Assembly: GCA_016703105.1 (NCBI GenBank)
Contig: JADJCS010000009.1
Coordinates: 124,001 to 188,000, forward strand
Source: Flavobacteriales bacterium
GTDB lineage: Bacteria; Bacteroidota; Bacteroidia; Flavobacteriales_F; PHOS-HE28
DNA length: 64,000 bases
Direction of reading: 5' to 3'
Part shown: positions 1-9,814 of the stretch, piece by piece
Layout: each line of letters starts with the position of its first letter
Numbering within the stretch: the first letter of the stretch is position 1
Program-made: the position numbers and the translations under genes
The notes under the pieces: generated by a model
The model's input: only the letters and a program-made list of their open reading frames with translations
Databases searched by the model: none
Told to the model about the DNA's origin: nothing

Positions 1-1
1 G

Positions 2-3000
2 TTCTGCCTTGCCCTGCGCGATCCGAACGACGATGCCACCACCGGCATCAACCGGGTGCAAAACGTGCTGACCGACCTCATCGTGGAAGCGCAGGACATC
101 GACATGAAGAACCTGAGCCGCTGGGACCCCCTGAGCTACCTGAACATCTGGGTGGTGAAGGAGATCACAAGCAGCGTGGTTGGATCCGGTGTCGCAGGGT
201 ACGCCTTTTTCCCCTCTTCGCACGGGCAACCGGAGGACGGCATCGTGGTGGAAGCGAACTATTTCGGTCTCAACCCGGACAACAGCAAGGTGGCCGTGCA
301 TGAAGCTGGTCACTACCTCGGCCTCTACCACACCTTCGAAGGAGCCTGCGCCAACAACAATTGCCTGATGGATGGCGACCATGTGTGCGATACCCCGCCC
401 GACCAGAGCACCAGTCCGGTGAACTGTGGAACGGTGATCAACACCTGCACTACCGACCAGAACGATACGTCCCCCAACAACCCTTTCCGGCCGATCGGAA
501 TGGGTGGCCTCGGCGAGCAGGACGATATGTACATCAACTACATGGACTATGGGTACAAGAGCTGCCAGACCGCTTACACCCAAGGCCAGAAGGAGCGCAT
601 GCACGATGCCTTGAACGGCACCCGCGCGAGCCTGCTCGCCTCCGATGCGTGCATGACCCCGTGCAGCATCCCGTTCGCGGCTTCGTTCACCATCTCGCCA
701 CCGAACCCTGTCCCTGTCGGTTCCACGGTCAACTTCACGAACACCACGGGCCCCGCCACGGGCTTCGAATGGACGCTGAACGGCACCGTGTTCAGCACGA
801 ACGTCAACGCGAGCTACAACTTCCCGGATGAAGGCGTCTACACCGTGATCCTCACCGCGGCCGATACGGTGAACTCGTGTTTGAACACCTTCTCGATGGA
901 CGTGGTGGTGGACTGCCCGGGCGTGGCGTCTTTCAACGCAAGTGCTACGACCATCCTTCCCGGTGGCACCATCGACTTCACCAACACGAGCACCGGCGCC
1001 ATCAGCTACGAGTGGATCCTCGACGGTGTGAGCTACAGCACGAACACCGACCAGAGCATCGTGTTCAACACCCCGGGGATCTACAGCATATACTTGATCG
1101 CGAATACCGCCACGTGTGCCAATACGAGCAGCACTGTGGTGCTCACCGTAGGTGATTGCGATAACCAGAACTACCTGAAGCAATGGCGCTTCGGATATGA
1201 TGCAGGGCTTGATTTCACCAGCGGCACCCCCGTACCGGTGGTGGGCAGCGTGATGCACAGCGATGAGGGGGTCTCCTCCATCGCCGATGGCAATGGGAAC
1301 CTCTTGTTCTATACCAACGGTGTTACCGTGTGGGACCGCAACAACAACCAGATGCCGAACGGGTTCGGGCTCTTGGGCGGTCAGCTCACCTCGGCGCGCA
1401 ACCAGGCCATCATCGCGCCCGATCCCGCCGATCCGAACAACTACTACATCTTCTGCAACGACGAGAACGAGAACCAGTTCAACGCCGGGGTCCACTACTC
1501 CAAGGTGGAAATGGCGCTCAACGGCGGGAATGGGGATGTGACCTTGAAGAACGCCGTACTGTGCGGCACCGATCAAGAGAGCATGGGCGGCGTGGTCCAT
1601 GACAACGGCACCGATTCCTGGATCTGCATTCCACGCCGTTTCCCGAACGCGCGGCTAGACATGTTCCATGTGAACGCCCAAGGCACCTTCCCGCTCGTGA
1701 GCACCCCGATCGCACCGCGGATCAATCCCGGCCTGCCGATCTTCTCACACAGCGGCGAGAAGCTGGCGGTGAGCACCGCCAGTCCCCCTCCCGTGAACGT
1801 CTACATCCGCCTCTACGATTTCGATGGCACCACGGGCACCTTCTCGAACAATCCCGTCGAACTCGTCCTGCCGGGCGGCCAGGGTTTGTGGTGCATGGAG
1901 ATCTCCCCCGATGATTCCAAGCTGTATCTGGTCCGCAGCCAGCAGCTCATCCAATTCGATCTCTCGCTCACCACCCAGGCCGCAATCCAGGCTTCGGAAA
2001 CGGTGATCGCCGCGGTGCCCTTCGGCTTCGGGGAAATGCGCGCCGCGACGGATGGGAAGATCTACGCGGCGACCGCCCACCTCAACGACCTGGACGTGAT
2101 CAATTTCCCGAACCTGCCGGGGATAGCTTGCGGCTTCGTGTCCCAGGGTCAGCCCGTGGGCCCGGGGAATTCCCGCCTTGGCCTTCCGCTCAACGTGCGT
2201 GGCCCGCGCTACTCCGGCGATATCGAACTGGCCGTGCCCGCCGAAGCCTGCATCGGTTCGCAACCGCTCGCGCAGGTGATCTCGCCCGACACCGCATGCA
2301 CCTACACTTGGTTCGTGAACGACAGCCTCGTGCAAGCCGACCCCGGCGATAGTACGCTGCTAGTGCCGTACCTCGGGACGGACAGCGTCACGATCCGCGT
2401 GAACAAGGCTTGCTCCTGCGGCGCGGCGACCTTCGCCACCACGGTGCAGTACATCCCTGTCGGCACCATCGACCTAGGGCCCGATACCGCCATGTGCCTC
2501 CCAGGCCTCCTCACGTTGAGCCCAGGACCGGGCTACGCCGATTACCTCTGGCACAACAACAGCATCACACCTTCGGTGAACGTGAACAACGCGGGCACTT
2601 ATTGGGTGCAAGTGCACGATGCCGCTGGTTGCACCATGAGCGATACCATCGTCGTCACGGCGAACAACACCCCGCCTTTGATCGAACTCGGGCCGAACGA
2701 CACACTCTGTCTCGGTGCGGTGCAGGTGCTGGACGCTGGTCCCGGCTTCAACAGTTACCTCTGGCAGGACAACAGCACCGCGCAGACCTTCACCGCCTTT
2801 CAGCCTGGCAGTTACTGGGTGACGGTGAGCAACGGATGCGGCAGCGCGACGGACACGCTGCACATCATCCAGGCAACGGACGCCTATATCAACTTAGGTC
2901 CGGACACGGTGCTTTGTACCTGGACGCCGATCCTGCTGGATGCGGGTCCACCGGTATCAGTTGGCTCTGGCAGGACGGTTCCGTGGGGAACACCTTGCTC

Positions 3001-3615
3001 GCCACCACGCCCGGCACCTATTGGGTGGATGTGGCCGATGAACGCGGCTGCTTCGCGCAGGATACCATCACCCTCGCGCTCGACACCATGGCACCGGTGC
3101 TTGAATGTCCGGAGGATACCATCGGCTATGTGGGCTTTGATGTATCGAGCCTCTTCATGCCGCTCTCAGCGCCAGTGGTCACCGAAGATTGTGGCTTTAC
3201 GATCACCAACAGCTTCAACAACACACCGAACGCCAGTGGCAACTATCCCATCGGCGTTACCATAGTTACGTGGACGGTGACCGATGCCAACGGCTTGGTG
3301 AGTTCGTGCACGCACATGGTCACTGTATCCAATACCGTGGGGATCGATGGGGTGGGGGATGCAGGGACCGCGCTACGCGTTTATCCGAACCCCGGTGCCG
3401 GCCACTTCAATGTGGACTTCGGTGATGAAGTGAAGAGCACCGTGACCATGAACGTGGTGAACGCATTGGGCGAACTGGTGCTCCAGCATACGCATGCGCC
3501 CGGTGAGGGCCGCATCGTCGCGCTCGACCTGAGCGATCGCGGGGTCGGGGTATACCATTTGCAACTGGCGACATCGCAGGCGGTGGTGGTGCGGAAGTTG
3601 GTGGTGCAGCGGTGA
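2..3615 (+). CDS. M43-family metalloprotease, T9SS substrate (5' partial, frameshifted)
   Basis: This is a secreted zinc metalloprotease of the pappalysin/cytophagalysin (M43) type, whose N-terminus lies before the window. The zinc site HEAGHYLGLYH is near 299-331, and a Met-turn-like NYMDYG follows near 536. After the catalytic domain come two PKD-like domains (about 670-1150), a repeat-rich propeller-like region (about 1170-2220), Ig-like repeats starting with LGPD (about 2460-2940), a HYR-like segment (about 3090-3310) and a type A T9SS sorting domain with VYPNPG near 3380. The reading frame changes near 2947: frame 2 carries the gene up to LLDAG and frame 1 carries it afterwards. One missing C (GGTCCACC where GGTCCCACC is expected) restores a continuous frame of 3615 nt. 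As read, frame 2 runs on to 3265 as nonsense. The protein is probably a surface or extracellular protease; its substrate is unknown. Confidence 0.85.
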
Positions 3616-3675
3616 CCTGGTAAACGAACGCGCAAAGTCCCGGTCGAGACCCCGAGGCTCTTGCGTTTCACGTCC

Positions 3676-3749
3676 CCGCAGGGTCACCGTCCTCGGGACC
3701 CTGCGGTCATCTCTTCGTTCCGCAGGGTCGTCTTCGATCGACCCTGCGG
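3676..3749. repeat. Two tandem hairpins with identical 10-bp arms
   Basis: CCGCAGGGTC at 3676-3685 pairs with GACCCTGCGG at 3697-3706, and the same two arms recur at 3720-3729 and 3740-3749. The pair lies 60 nt after the stop of the metalloprotease gene and about 90 nt before the next start, with a T-rich stretch near 3765. It could act as a double terminator or as a REP-like element. The loops differ while the arms are identical. Confidence 0.7.
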
Positions 3750-3837
3750 GATCGTTAAAGGCTTTCATTTTTGCACACTGGACCTGACGCACTTGTTCGG
3801 CAGCGCCTATTTTCTTTAATTCGTTTCCGTCCTCCAG

Positions 3838-6450
3838 ATGCGAAAAGTCATGTCCTATAAACCGATCAACACCCCGCAGCCTACTCCAAGCCATCGCACC
3901 CACAAGGTGGATCGTTCCATGCACCTGCTTCCCACCCTGCTCCTGGCGACCATGGGACTGCTCATGGAAGCAGGCGTTGCCAGAGGCCAATCCATCACCA
4001 CCGGCACCATGGCACCTTACAATGGAGGGAACGGAGTGGGCGGTAATGGCGTGATCACCTTCGGCGTGACGAACAGCTCCGGTGCCGATATTCTGCTTAC
4101 GGACATCGCCTCTTATTGGCAGACAGCCTCCAATGGTGCGAACACCACATTGTGGGCCACCACCGTCACCCTGGGTGGGCCGTATTTCCCTTTCGTCGCC
4201 TCGGATTGGACGGTGATCGGTACCGGCACGAACCTGTCGGTCCCCATCAATGATATCCACCCGACGATCACCGGCATGACGTACTTGATCCCCGACGGGA
4301 GCGCCGTGCGCTTCCTGCTTGAATCCGACCAGAACATCCGCTACAGCGGCACTGGCGTCATCAGCCCCAACACGTTCACGGTGGGTGGCATATCGTTGCA
4401 TTGCGGGGACCATACCCTGCCTGGAGCCACCGGTATCGTGGGCTACGGAGGCGTGTTCACCAATACGGGGAACAACCCGCGCTACTTCACCGGCACGCTC
4501 ACCTTTGTCCCGGCCACTCCCTGCGCGGGTGCGCCCACCGCAGGGATCATCGCCGGGCCACCTTTCACCTGCGCGAACGGATCGGCCGTTCTCGAGCTGA
4601 ACGGCTCTACCGTGGGCACCGGGATAACGCGGGAGTGGTATAGCAGCACCACTTCAGGTGGCCCTTACACCACCTTCGTGGGTTCTGGCGCCACGGTGAA
4701 CACCGGATCGGTCACCTCCGACACGTACTATATCTGCACCGTCACCTGCACCAACTCCGGCCAGGATGCCACCACCGCCGAGTTCCACTTGCCTGTCACT
4801 CCCGGCATCTCCGGCACCTACACCATCAACGACGATGGCAGCGGCGACCTGCTGAACTTCACCGAGGCAGCGGCCCTGGTGAGTTGCGGGGTGAGCGGGC
4901 CGGTGGTCTTCAATGTGGCGATTGGCAGCGGGCCCTATGTGGACCGCCTGGTGCTTGGCGAGATCCTGGGCACCAGCGCCACCAACACCGTCACCTTCAA
5001 CGGCGACGGCGCCACCCTGGTGCACTCCCCGAGCGTCAGTGCTGACCGGGCGGCGATCTTGCTGGACGGCGCCGACCACGTGATCATCGATGACCTGATC
5101 ATCGACGTGGCCGGCGGCACCTACGGATACGGGGTACATCTTCGGAACCAGGCCGACCACAACACCATCTCGAATTGTATGATCATCAACCCCGACAACA
5201 CCTCCTCGGCCAACTACGCCGGTATCGTGGCTTCCAATTCGCTCACCAGCGCCACCACGGCCGGCGACTGCGCCGATCACACTACCATCGAGAACAACAC
5301 CATCCGGGGCTGCAGCGGTACTTACAAACTGCGCCTCAACGGAGCTTCGGCCACCGCGCGCGCAACGGGCAACGTGGTGCGCAACAACCGGTTGGAGAAT
5401 GGATACAACTACCAGCTTTACATGCACTTCCAGGACAGCGGCTTGGTGCAGGGCAACGAGATCAGCCGGCCGGGATTGACCAATACCACCACCTTCTATG
5501 GCATCTACGTGAACAACAGCGTGGGCATGACCGTGGACGGCAACGCCATCCACAGCGTGGGTGGCACCGGCACGGCCTACCTGTACTATATCACCGCCTC
5601 GGACCCTGCGCCGGGTAGCGAGAACACCTTCCAGAACAACATCGCCTACAGGCTGAACAACACCGGCGCGAACTACGGCCTGTACAACAGCGGCAGCGAC
5701 CGCACTCGTTACTTCCATAACAGCATTCTGTTCGACGACCAGAACACCACCACGGGCATTACCTACGGCGCGTACCAGACCACCGCGGCCACTGGCCTGG
5801 AATACCGCAACAACATCATCCACATCAGGCGCTCTGGTACCGGCACCAAGCGCTGCCTGTACTTCATTGCGGCCGCCACGAGCTTTACCAGCGACCACAA
5901 CGTGCTGGTGATGGCCTCCACCAGCGGCACCACCAACCAGGTGGGTTATTTCTCCACGGGCTACGCCACCCTGGCCGCCTGGCAAGGCGCGGGCTACGAC
6001 CTGAACTCCTCGGGTGCGGACCCGGTCTTCGTTAGCAACACCGACCTGACCCCGACCAATATGGCGATCAATGATATCGGCGATGCGGGCATCGGTCTCC
6101 TGGTGCCGCTGGACTACACCGGGGCGCCCCGGCCGTTGGGCGCTGCTCCCGATCCGGGTGCCATCGAATTCGGCTCCACCATCAGCGTGGCCGACCCCTG
6201 GTCGGTCCCGAACGATTGGTCCATCGCCCCCAACCCGGCCTGGGACCATTGTGTCCTGCGGTCCCGCGCTGGACGAACGGGGGACTGGACCTTGATGGAT
6301 CATACAGGAAGATCCATTCTCCGTGGAGTTGCCGTCGGGGAGGTGGACATCACGGTCGGTTCCTTATCCACGGGCACCTATGTGCTTCTGGTGCGCGAGG
6401 GGCAGACCTACACGCGCCTGCCCCTTGTGGTTGCACCAGCGAACAGGTAG
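3838..6450 (+). CDS. Secreted right-handed beta-helix protein with T9SS sorting domain
   Basis: This is a predicted secreted protein of up to 870 residues. The signal peptide (LLPTLLLATMGLLMEAGVARG) lies well inside the frame, so an alternative ATG at 3919 gives a normal N-terminal leader and may be the true start. The first part (to about residue 230) is a beta-sandwich-like region. An Ig-like stretch follows, then a long parallel beta-helix region (about residues 320-740) with many N-rich turns such as NTISN, ENNTIR and RNNRLENG, as in pectate-lyase-fold proteins. The end (about 795-870) resembles a type A T9SS sorting domain (IAPNPAWDHC, then GTYVLLV). No catalytic residues can be assigned, so a polysaccharide-related or adhesive role is inference. 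Confidence 0.8.
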   Translation: MRKVMSYKPINTPQPTPSHRTHKVDRSMHLLPTLLLATMGLLMEAGVARGQSITTGTMAPYNGGNGVGGNGVITFGVTNSSGADILLTDIASYWQTASNGANTTLWATTVTLGGPYFPFVASDWTVIGTGTNLSVPINDIHPTITGMTYLIPDGSAVRFLLESDQNIRYSGTGVISPNTFTVGGISLHCGDHTLPGATGIVGYGGVFTNTGNNPRYFTGTLTFVPATPCAGAPTAGIIAGPPFTCANGSAVLELNGSTVGTGITREWYSSTTSGGPYTTFVGSGATVNTGSVTSDTYYICTVTCTNSGQDATTAEFHLPVTPGISGTYTINDDGSGDLLNFTEAAALVSCGVSGPVVFNVAIGSGPYVDRLVLGEILGTSATNTVTFNGDGATLVHSPSVSADRAAILLDGADHVIIDDLIIDVAGGTYGYGVHLRNQADHNTISNCMIINPDNTSSANYAGIVASNSLTSATTAGDCADHTTIENNTIRGCSGTYKLRLNGASATARATGNVVRNNRLENGYNYQLYMHFQDSGLVQGNEISRPGLTNTTTFYGIYVNNSVGMTVDGNAIHSVGGTGTAYLYYITASDPAPGSENTFQNNIAYRLNNTGANYGLYNSGSDRTRYFHNSILFDDQNTTTGITYGAYQTTAATGLEYRNNIIHIRRSGTGTKRCLYFIAAATSFTSDHNVLVMASTSGTTNQVGYFSTGYATLAAWQGAGYDLNSSGADPVFVSNTDLTPTNMAINDIGDAGIGLLVPLDYTGAPRPLGAAPDPGAIEFGSTISVADPWSVPNDWSIAPNPAWDHCVLRSRAGRTGDWTLMDHTGRSILRGVAVGEVDITVGSLSTGTYVLLVREGQTYTRLPLVVAPANR

Positions 6451-6796
6451 CACACACGTCCCTTACAATGGCGCAAGTGTTCGGCGCGCGGCAGGGTGAG
6501 CGAGAGCGGCCGGTGACTTTTGCCGTAGCTGAATATGCCGCAGGATCACCGGCCAGTTTGCTTTGACCGCCATAGCCTGGGCGAAGGCGCGCAACTGGCC
6601 CACACCTGTATTGGAGGAAAGTGGACGTGGCGTCGTCACAGACTTGGGGAGTGCGCAGATGGGCACATCGTGGGAAGATCGTCTACGGCACAAGTGACCC
6701 CGCGCCAACTATAGGGCGCGTGAACGCTTGCGACAGATTGGTGCATCGATCAGCCGGGATGCGCTACATTCATCCCACCCAACCACACCTATTCCC
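6451..6796. other. Intergenic region, 346 bp, no convincing gene
   Basis: The region separates the beta-helix gene from the Rieske gene. Only short frames without recognisable domains occur on either strand. A GC-rich inverted match (GGCCGGTGA near 6508 with TCACCGGCC near 6545) could form a hairpin. I see no RNA gene here. Confidence 0.4.
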
Positions 6797-7216
6797 ATGG
6801 ACCGTCGCAACTTCCTCCTCGCTGGCTGCAAGGCCTGTGCTGCCATGGCCGCCCTGCCGACCATAGCCTCCCTCGAAAGCTGTTCCAGTACCAAGGCTGC
6901 GGCCATGGCCGTGGAGAACGGCGTGGTCACCGTTCCTATGAGCATGTTAGTGAACGGCTCGGCGGTGGTGAACGCGAACGGCGTGGCCGATAAGATCCTG
7001 GTTACCAAGAACGCCAGTGGGGAATACAAGGCGCTCGTTTTGAACTGCACCCACAAAGGGGGACCCGTGAAGCAGAAGGGGACCGAACTTTCCTGTAGCT
7101 GGCACGGTAGCAAGTTCGACCTGAACGGCGCTGTGGTGAACGGTCCGGCCAAAGATCCGCTCAAGAGCTACCCCGTGGAAGTCGCTGGGGAGAACTTGAA
7201 GGTGAAGGTGGCCTAG
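6797..7216 (+). CDS. Rieske [2Fe-2S] domain protein with Tat-like signal
   Basis: This small 139-residue protein binds a Rieske [2Fe-2S] cluster. Both cluster motifs are visible: CTHKG (about residues 80-84) and CSWHG (about 99-103), giving the two Cys and two His ligands. The N-terminus MDRRNFLLAGCKAC carries a twin-arginine signal, as expected for a protein exported with its cofactor already inserted. The start at 6797 was chosen because it places RR right at the N-terminus; the frame stays open upstream but adds unrelated residues. No oxygenase or cytochrome bc partner gene lies nearby, so the electron-transfer partner is unknown. A Cys near residue 29 could be a lipid anchor, but the lipobox is imperfect. 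Confidence 0.88.
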   Translation: MDRRNFLLAGCKACAAMAALPTIASLESCSSTKAAAMAVENGVVTVPMSMLVNGSAVVNANGVADKILVTKNASGEYKALVLNCTHKGGPVKQKGTELSCSWHGSKFDLNGAVVNGPAKDPLKSYPVEVAGENLKVKVA

Positions 7217-7231
7217 TGCAGATATCAGCTG

Positions 7232-7422
7232 TTATACCATTTCGCATTTAGGGATGGGCTAGAGATGCGCCGCAATTTTTTCGCAAGGCGATCCGAACGG
7301 GTCGTTGCGTAGCCGCCGCTACGGAATGGCATGGTCGGAGAAGCCATGCGGAAAAAGCGTCTTCGTCCCGACTTGTCGGGGAGCAAGCAGATCGGCCCAA
7401 GCTTTATTGCCAGATGGTATTA
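7232..7422. repeat. MITE-like element, 191 bp, imperfect 15-bp terminal inverted repeats
   Basis: The ends TTATACCATTTCGCA (7232-7246) and TGCCAGATGGTATTA (7408-7422) are inverted repeats matching at 12 of 15 positions. The interior contains a perfect CCCGAC/GTCGGG hairpin (7367-7380) and GC-rich palindromic stretches, with no coding capacity. This is the pattern of a non-autonomous mobile element. No matching transposase is present in the window, so the call is tentative. Confidence 0.5.
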
Positions 7423-7426
7423 CTTG

Positions 7427-7507
7427 ATAGTTGTCGGTGTTGATCGCGCCAAGCTGACCCGTGGACAATAGACGACCGACAACCGACAACTGACACCCGA
7501 CAACTTT
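7427..7507. repeat. GTTGTCGGT/ACCGACAAC palindromic repeat, copy 1
   Basis: GTTGTCGGT occurs near 7431, followed by several inverted copies (ACCGACAAC, CCGACAACTGACA, CCCGACAAC) up to 7504. A similar cluster is found at 17176-17272. Both sit in intergenic DNA immediately beside an annotated gene. They look like a dispersed noncoding repeat family that can fold into hairpins. Confidence 0.55.
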
Positions 7508-7551
7508 CCCTCCCCGCCCCCGGCTACATTTGGCCGCATAAGAGCGGTGCG

Positions 7552-8556
7552 ATGAGCGACGTCTACTATCCCGATTACCTCCGGCTGGACAAGATCCTCA
7601 GCGCGCAGGAACTTGAGAGCGTGAAGCAAGGCCGACCCGCGCACGATGAAATGCTCTTCATCGTGATCCATCAGGCCTATGAGCTTTGGTTCAAACAGAT
7701 CCTGCACGAAGTGGGCAGCGTGGCCGACCTGTTCAAGGACCATCACGTGGACGACAACAACGGCGATCTCAACATCGCCGTGCATCGCATGCAACGGGTG
7801 GTCACCATCCTGGAGGTGCTCGTCCACCAAATGGACGTGATGGAGACCATGACGCCCCTGGATTTCCTCGATTTCCGCGATATGCTACGCCCCGCCAGCG
7901 GTTTCCAGAGCATGCAGTTCAAGGTTCTGGAGGCACGGCTCGGACTGCGGATGGAGGCCCGCTTCGGGAAGCAGTACTACACGAGCCAGCTGCGGCCGGA
8001 CCACAAGGCGGCGATCGAAGCACTGGAGGGGCTGCCCACGCTGCTGGAACTGGTGAACGCTTGGTTGGAGCGCATGCCCTTCTTGGAGCCCCGCTTCTGG
8101 CCGGACGGAAGCGTACCCTTCTTCGAGCGATTGGAGAAGCTGTATGCCGACAGCTTGGTGCAGGGTGAAGAGGCGAACGCGAAGTTGTGGAAGGACATCT
8201 TCGTTACCGGCAGCGCTGAACGCCGCCTCAACCCGGCGGCCTGTAGGAGCGCGCTCTTCATCATGCTCTACCGCGATGAGCCCATCTTCCAGCAGGCTTT
8301 CCGGTTCCTCGAAGTGCTGCTCGACATCGATGCGGGCATGGCCACCTGGCGCAGCCGCCACCTGAACATGGTACACCGCATGATCGGCCTGCGCGTAGGC
8401 ACCGGCGGCAGCACGGGCAAGGCCTATTTGAAGGGCGCCATGGACAGCCACTACATCTTCAGCGAGATCGCCGATCTGAGCAGTTTCCTCTTCGAACGCC
8501 GCAAGCTGCCCGCGCTACCGGAGGAATTGAAGGGTGCCTTGCGCTTCAGAAGCTGA
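7552..8556 (+). CDS. kynA: Tryptophan 2,3-dioxygenase
   Basis: This heme enzyme opens the indole ring of L-tryptophan with O2 to give N-formylkynurenine, the first step of the kynurenine pathway. The 334-residue protein shows the family signature near its N-terminus: DYLRLDKILSAQ, then HDEMLFIVIHQAYELWFKQI (about residues 36-55). FRDMLRPASGFQS follows near 102-114. The segment HRMIGLRVGTGGSTG near 275-290 corresponds to the conserved C-terminal glycine-rich loop that contacts the substrate. Length and motif order are normal. No other kynurenine-pathway gene is visible in the window, so it stands alone here. Confidence 0.95.
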   Translation: MSDVYYPDYLRLDKILSAQELESVKQGRPAHDEMLFIVIHQAYELWFKQILHEVGSVADLFKDHHVDDNNGDLNIAVHRMQRVVTILEVLVHQMDVMETMTPLDFLDFRDMLRPASGFQSMQFKVLEARLGLRMEARFGKQYYTSQLRPDHKAAIEALEGLPTLLELVNAWLERMPFLEPRFWPDGSVPFFERLEKLYADSLVQGEEANAKLWKDIFVTGSAERRLNPAACRSALFIMLYRDEPIFQQAFRFLEVLLDIDAGMATWRSRHLNMVHRMIGLRVGTGGSTGKAYLKGAMDSHYIFSEIADLSSFLFERRKLPALPEELKGALRFRS

Positions 8557-8674
8557 TCCTGTTCCCGGTTCTTTCCGGCTTTCCGTTCTCCAGGCGGGTC
8601 CCCATTCCTGGATCGGCTTATCCGTACATGGATCGTTGCGCGCACCGCTGCACCGATCGTCGCATTTTGGCGCC

Positions 8675-9157
8675 ATGGAACTCCATTCCCCCGACAAGCG
8701 CACCTACCAGCTGCTCGGCCACCAGGGTCAGGACCTGGGCCGCCTGGAATATCCGAAGTGGTTCAGCATGAACGCCGACATCTTGCTGCCTGAAGGCGTG
8801 TATCAGGTCCGCGGCGAAGGCACCTGGGGCGTTTCGCTGGGCGTGCGCTTCAACGAGGTGCTTCTTTGGAAGATGAAGATGGCGTGGAACGGTGATGTGC
8901 TGTTCCAGCGTGAGGGCCATCCGGACCAAAGCCTGCTGTTGAAGAGCAAAGGTTTCTGGCGCGAACGGTATGTGATCATTGATAAGTCGGGAGAGGAGCG
9001 GGCGCAGCTGAAGCCCAGCATGAACTGGCGGTCGACTCAAATGAAGTTCGACCTCGAGCATTCGGCGGAGCATCCGCCGGAACCGATGCACATCCTGCTT
9101 GCGGTGTACGCGGTGAACTACCTCTACGCGATGAGCGCTGGGGCCGTCGTCGTATAG
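8675..9157 (+). CDS. Hypothetical protein, 160 aa
   Basis: I do not recognise a named family with certainty. The protein is rich in beta-strand-like segments with many aromatic and charged residues (for example LLWKMKMAWNGDVLFQREG and KSKGFWRERYVI), which recalls tubby/LURP-like barrel proteins, but this is only an impression. The C-terminus (ILLAVYAVNYLYAMSAGAVVV) is hydrophobic and could be a membrane segment. The start at 8675 gives MELHSPDKRTYQ; an upstream in-frame ATG at 8534 overlaps the end of kynA and would add residues without protein-like character. Confidence 0.65.
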   Translation: MELHSPDKRTYQLLGHQGQDLGRLEYPKWFSMNADILLPEGVYQVRGEGTWGVSLGVRFNEVLLWKMKMAWNGDVLFQREGHPDQSLLLKSKGFWRERYVIIDKSGEERAQLKPSMNWRSTQMKFDLEHSAEHPPEPMHILLAVYAVNYLYAMSAGAVVV

Positions 9158-9212
9158 TCCGTTGGAAAGCCGGCGATGAGGATACCTTCGCTCGACCTAA
9201 ACCCCATCGCCC

Positions 9213-9656
9213 ATGCTTGACCAGATCCTCTCCACGCTACAAAGCCAGGCCGCGCCTGAGCTCATGAGCAAATTCGGCTTGAACCAACAGCAGACCAATG
9301 GCTCCATCAAGGCGGCCACCGACAGTGTGACGGAAGTGATCGGTGGGGGTGATGGCTTCGGCATGGACGATGTGCTCAACCTCTTCAGCGATGCGAAGAA
9401 CACCGGCGGCGCGGATGGCATTTTGAACAACATCGGTAGCGTGCTCCAGGGCAAACTCACCGGCCAGGTCGGACTCAACGCCACGCAAGCGGGCGGTGTG
9501 CAGGCCATGCTCATGCCCATGCTTACCAGCTTGCTCAGCAAGTACGTGGGAGGCAACGCGGGTAACCTGCAGCAACTCATCGGCAGCTTCAGCGGTGGCA
9601 AGGCCGGTGGCATAGCGGATATGGCCCAAGGCATGCTCGGAAAGCTCTTCAAGTAG
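9213..9656 (+). CDS. DUF937-like (YidB-type) protein
   Basis: The protein has 147 residues and is rich in Gly, Gln, Asn and Leu. It shows the repeated pattern of short helices seen in DUF937/YidB-like proteins: a helix ending in FGLNQQQTNGSIKAA, then GGADGILNNIGSVLQGKL and a second VGLNATQAGGVQAML unit, so the sequence is built from two similar halves. The function of this family is not known. A strong intrinsic terminator follows 17 nt after the stop. Confidence 0.7.
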   Translation: MLDQILSTLQSQAAPELMSKFGLNQQQTNGSIKAATDSVTEVIGGGDGFGMDDVLNLFSDAKNTGGADGILNNIGSVLQGKLTGQVGLNATQAGGVQAMLMPMLTSLLSKYVGGNAGNLQQLIGSFSGGKAGGIADMAQGMLGKLFK

Positions 9657-9672
9657 CATCCCGGAACAAGTA

Positions 9673-9710
9673 CGAAGCCCCCATCGCAGCGCGGTGGGGG
9701 CTTCGCTTTT
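9673..9710 (+). terminator. Intrinsic terminator after the DUF937-like gene
   Basis: CGAAGCCCCC (9673-9682) and GGGGGCTTCG (9696-9705) form a perfect 10-bp stem with a 13-nt loop, followed by CTTTTCC. It lies just after the stop at 9656. Confidence 0.85.
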
Positions 9711-9758
9711 CCGTGGCTCGATCCAGGGCTGTTGGTCCGGACCTGCTGCCCGAAAGCA

Positions 9759-9789
9759 CGAAGCCCCCCGACAACGTCGGGGGGCTTCG
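9759..9789 (-). terminator. Terminator-like hairpin after the 1995-aa T9SS gene
   Basis: The arms CGAAGCCCCCCGAC (9759-9772) and GTCGGGGGGCTTCG (9776-9789) form a perfect 14-bp stem with a 3-nt loop. It begins 26 nt beyond the stop of the minus-strand gene ending at 9815. The arms share CGAAGCCCCC with the plus-strand terminator at 9673, so the two convergent genes end in related hairpins. Confidence 0.75.
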
Positions 9790-9814
9790 AACTTCAATTG
9801 CTATCGCTGTGCGA

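Noticed and set aside
4654..6303. Minus-strand 549-codon frame opposite the beta-helix gene
   Set aside because: It mirrors the N- and T-rich coding strand, is rich in Val/Gly/His without domains, and has no plausible start context.
6463..6708. Small minus-strand frame of 81 codons in an intergenic region
   Set aside because: No recognisable domain or start signal. It might be a remnant of an older gene, but the evidence is too weak to list.
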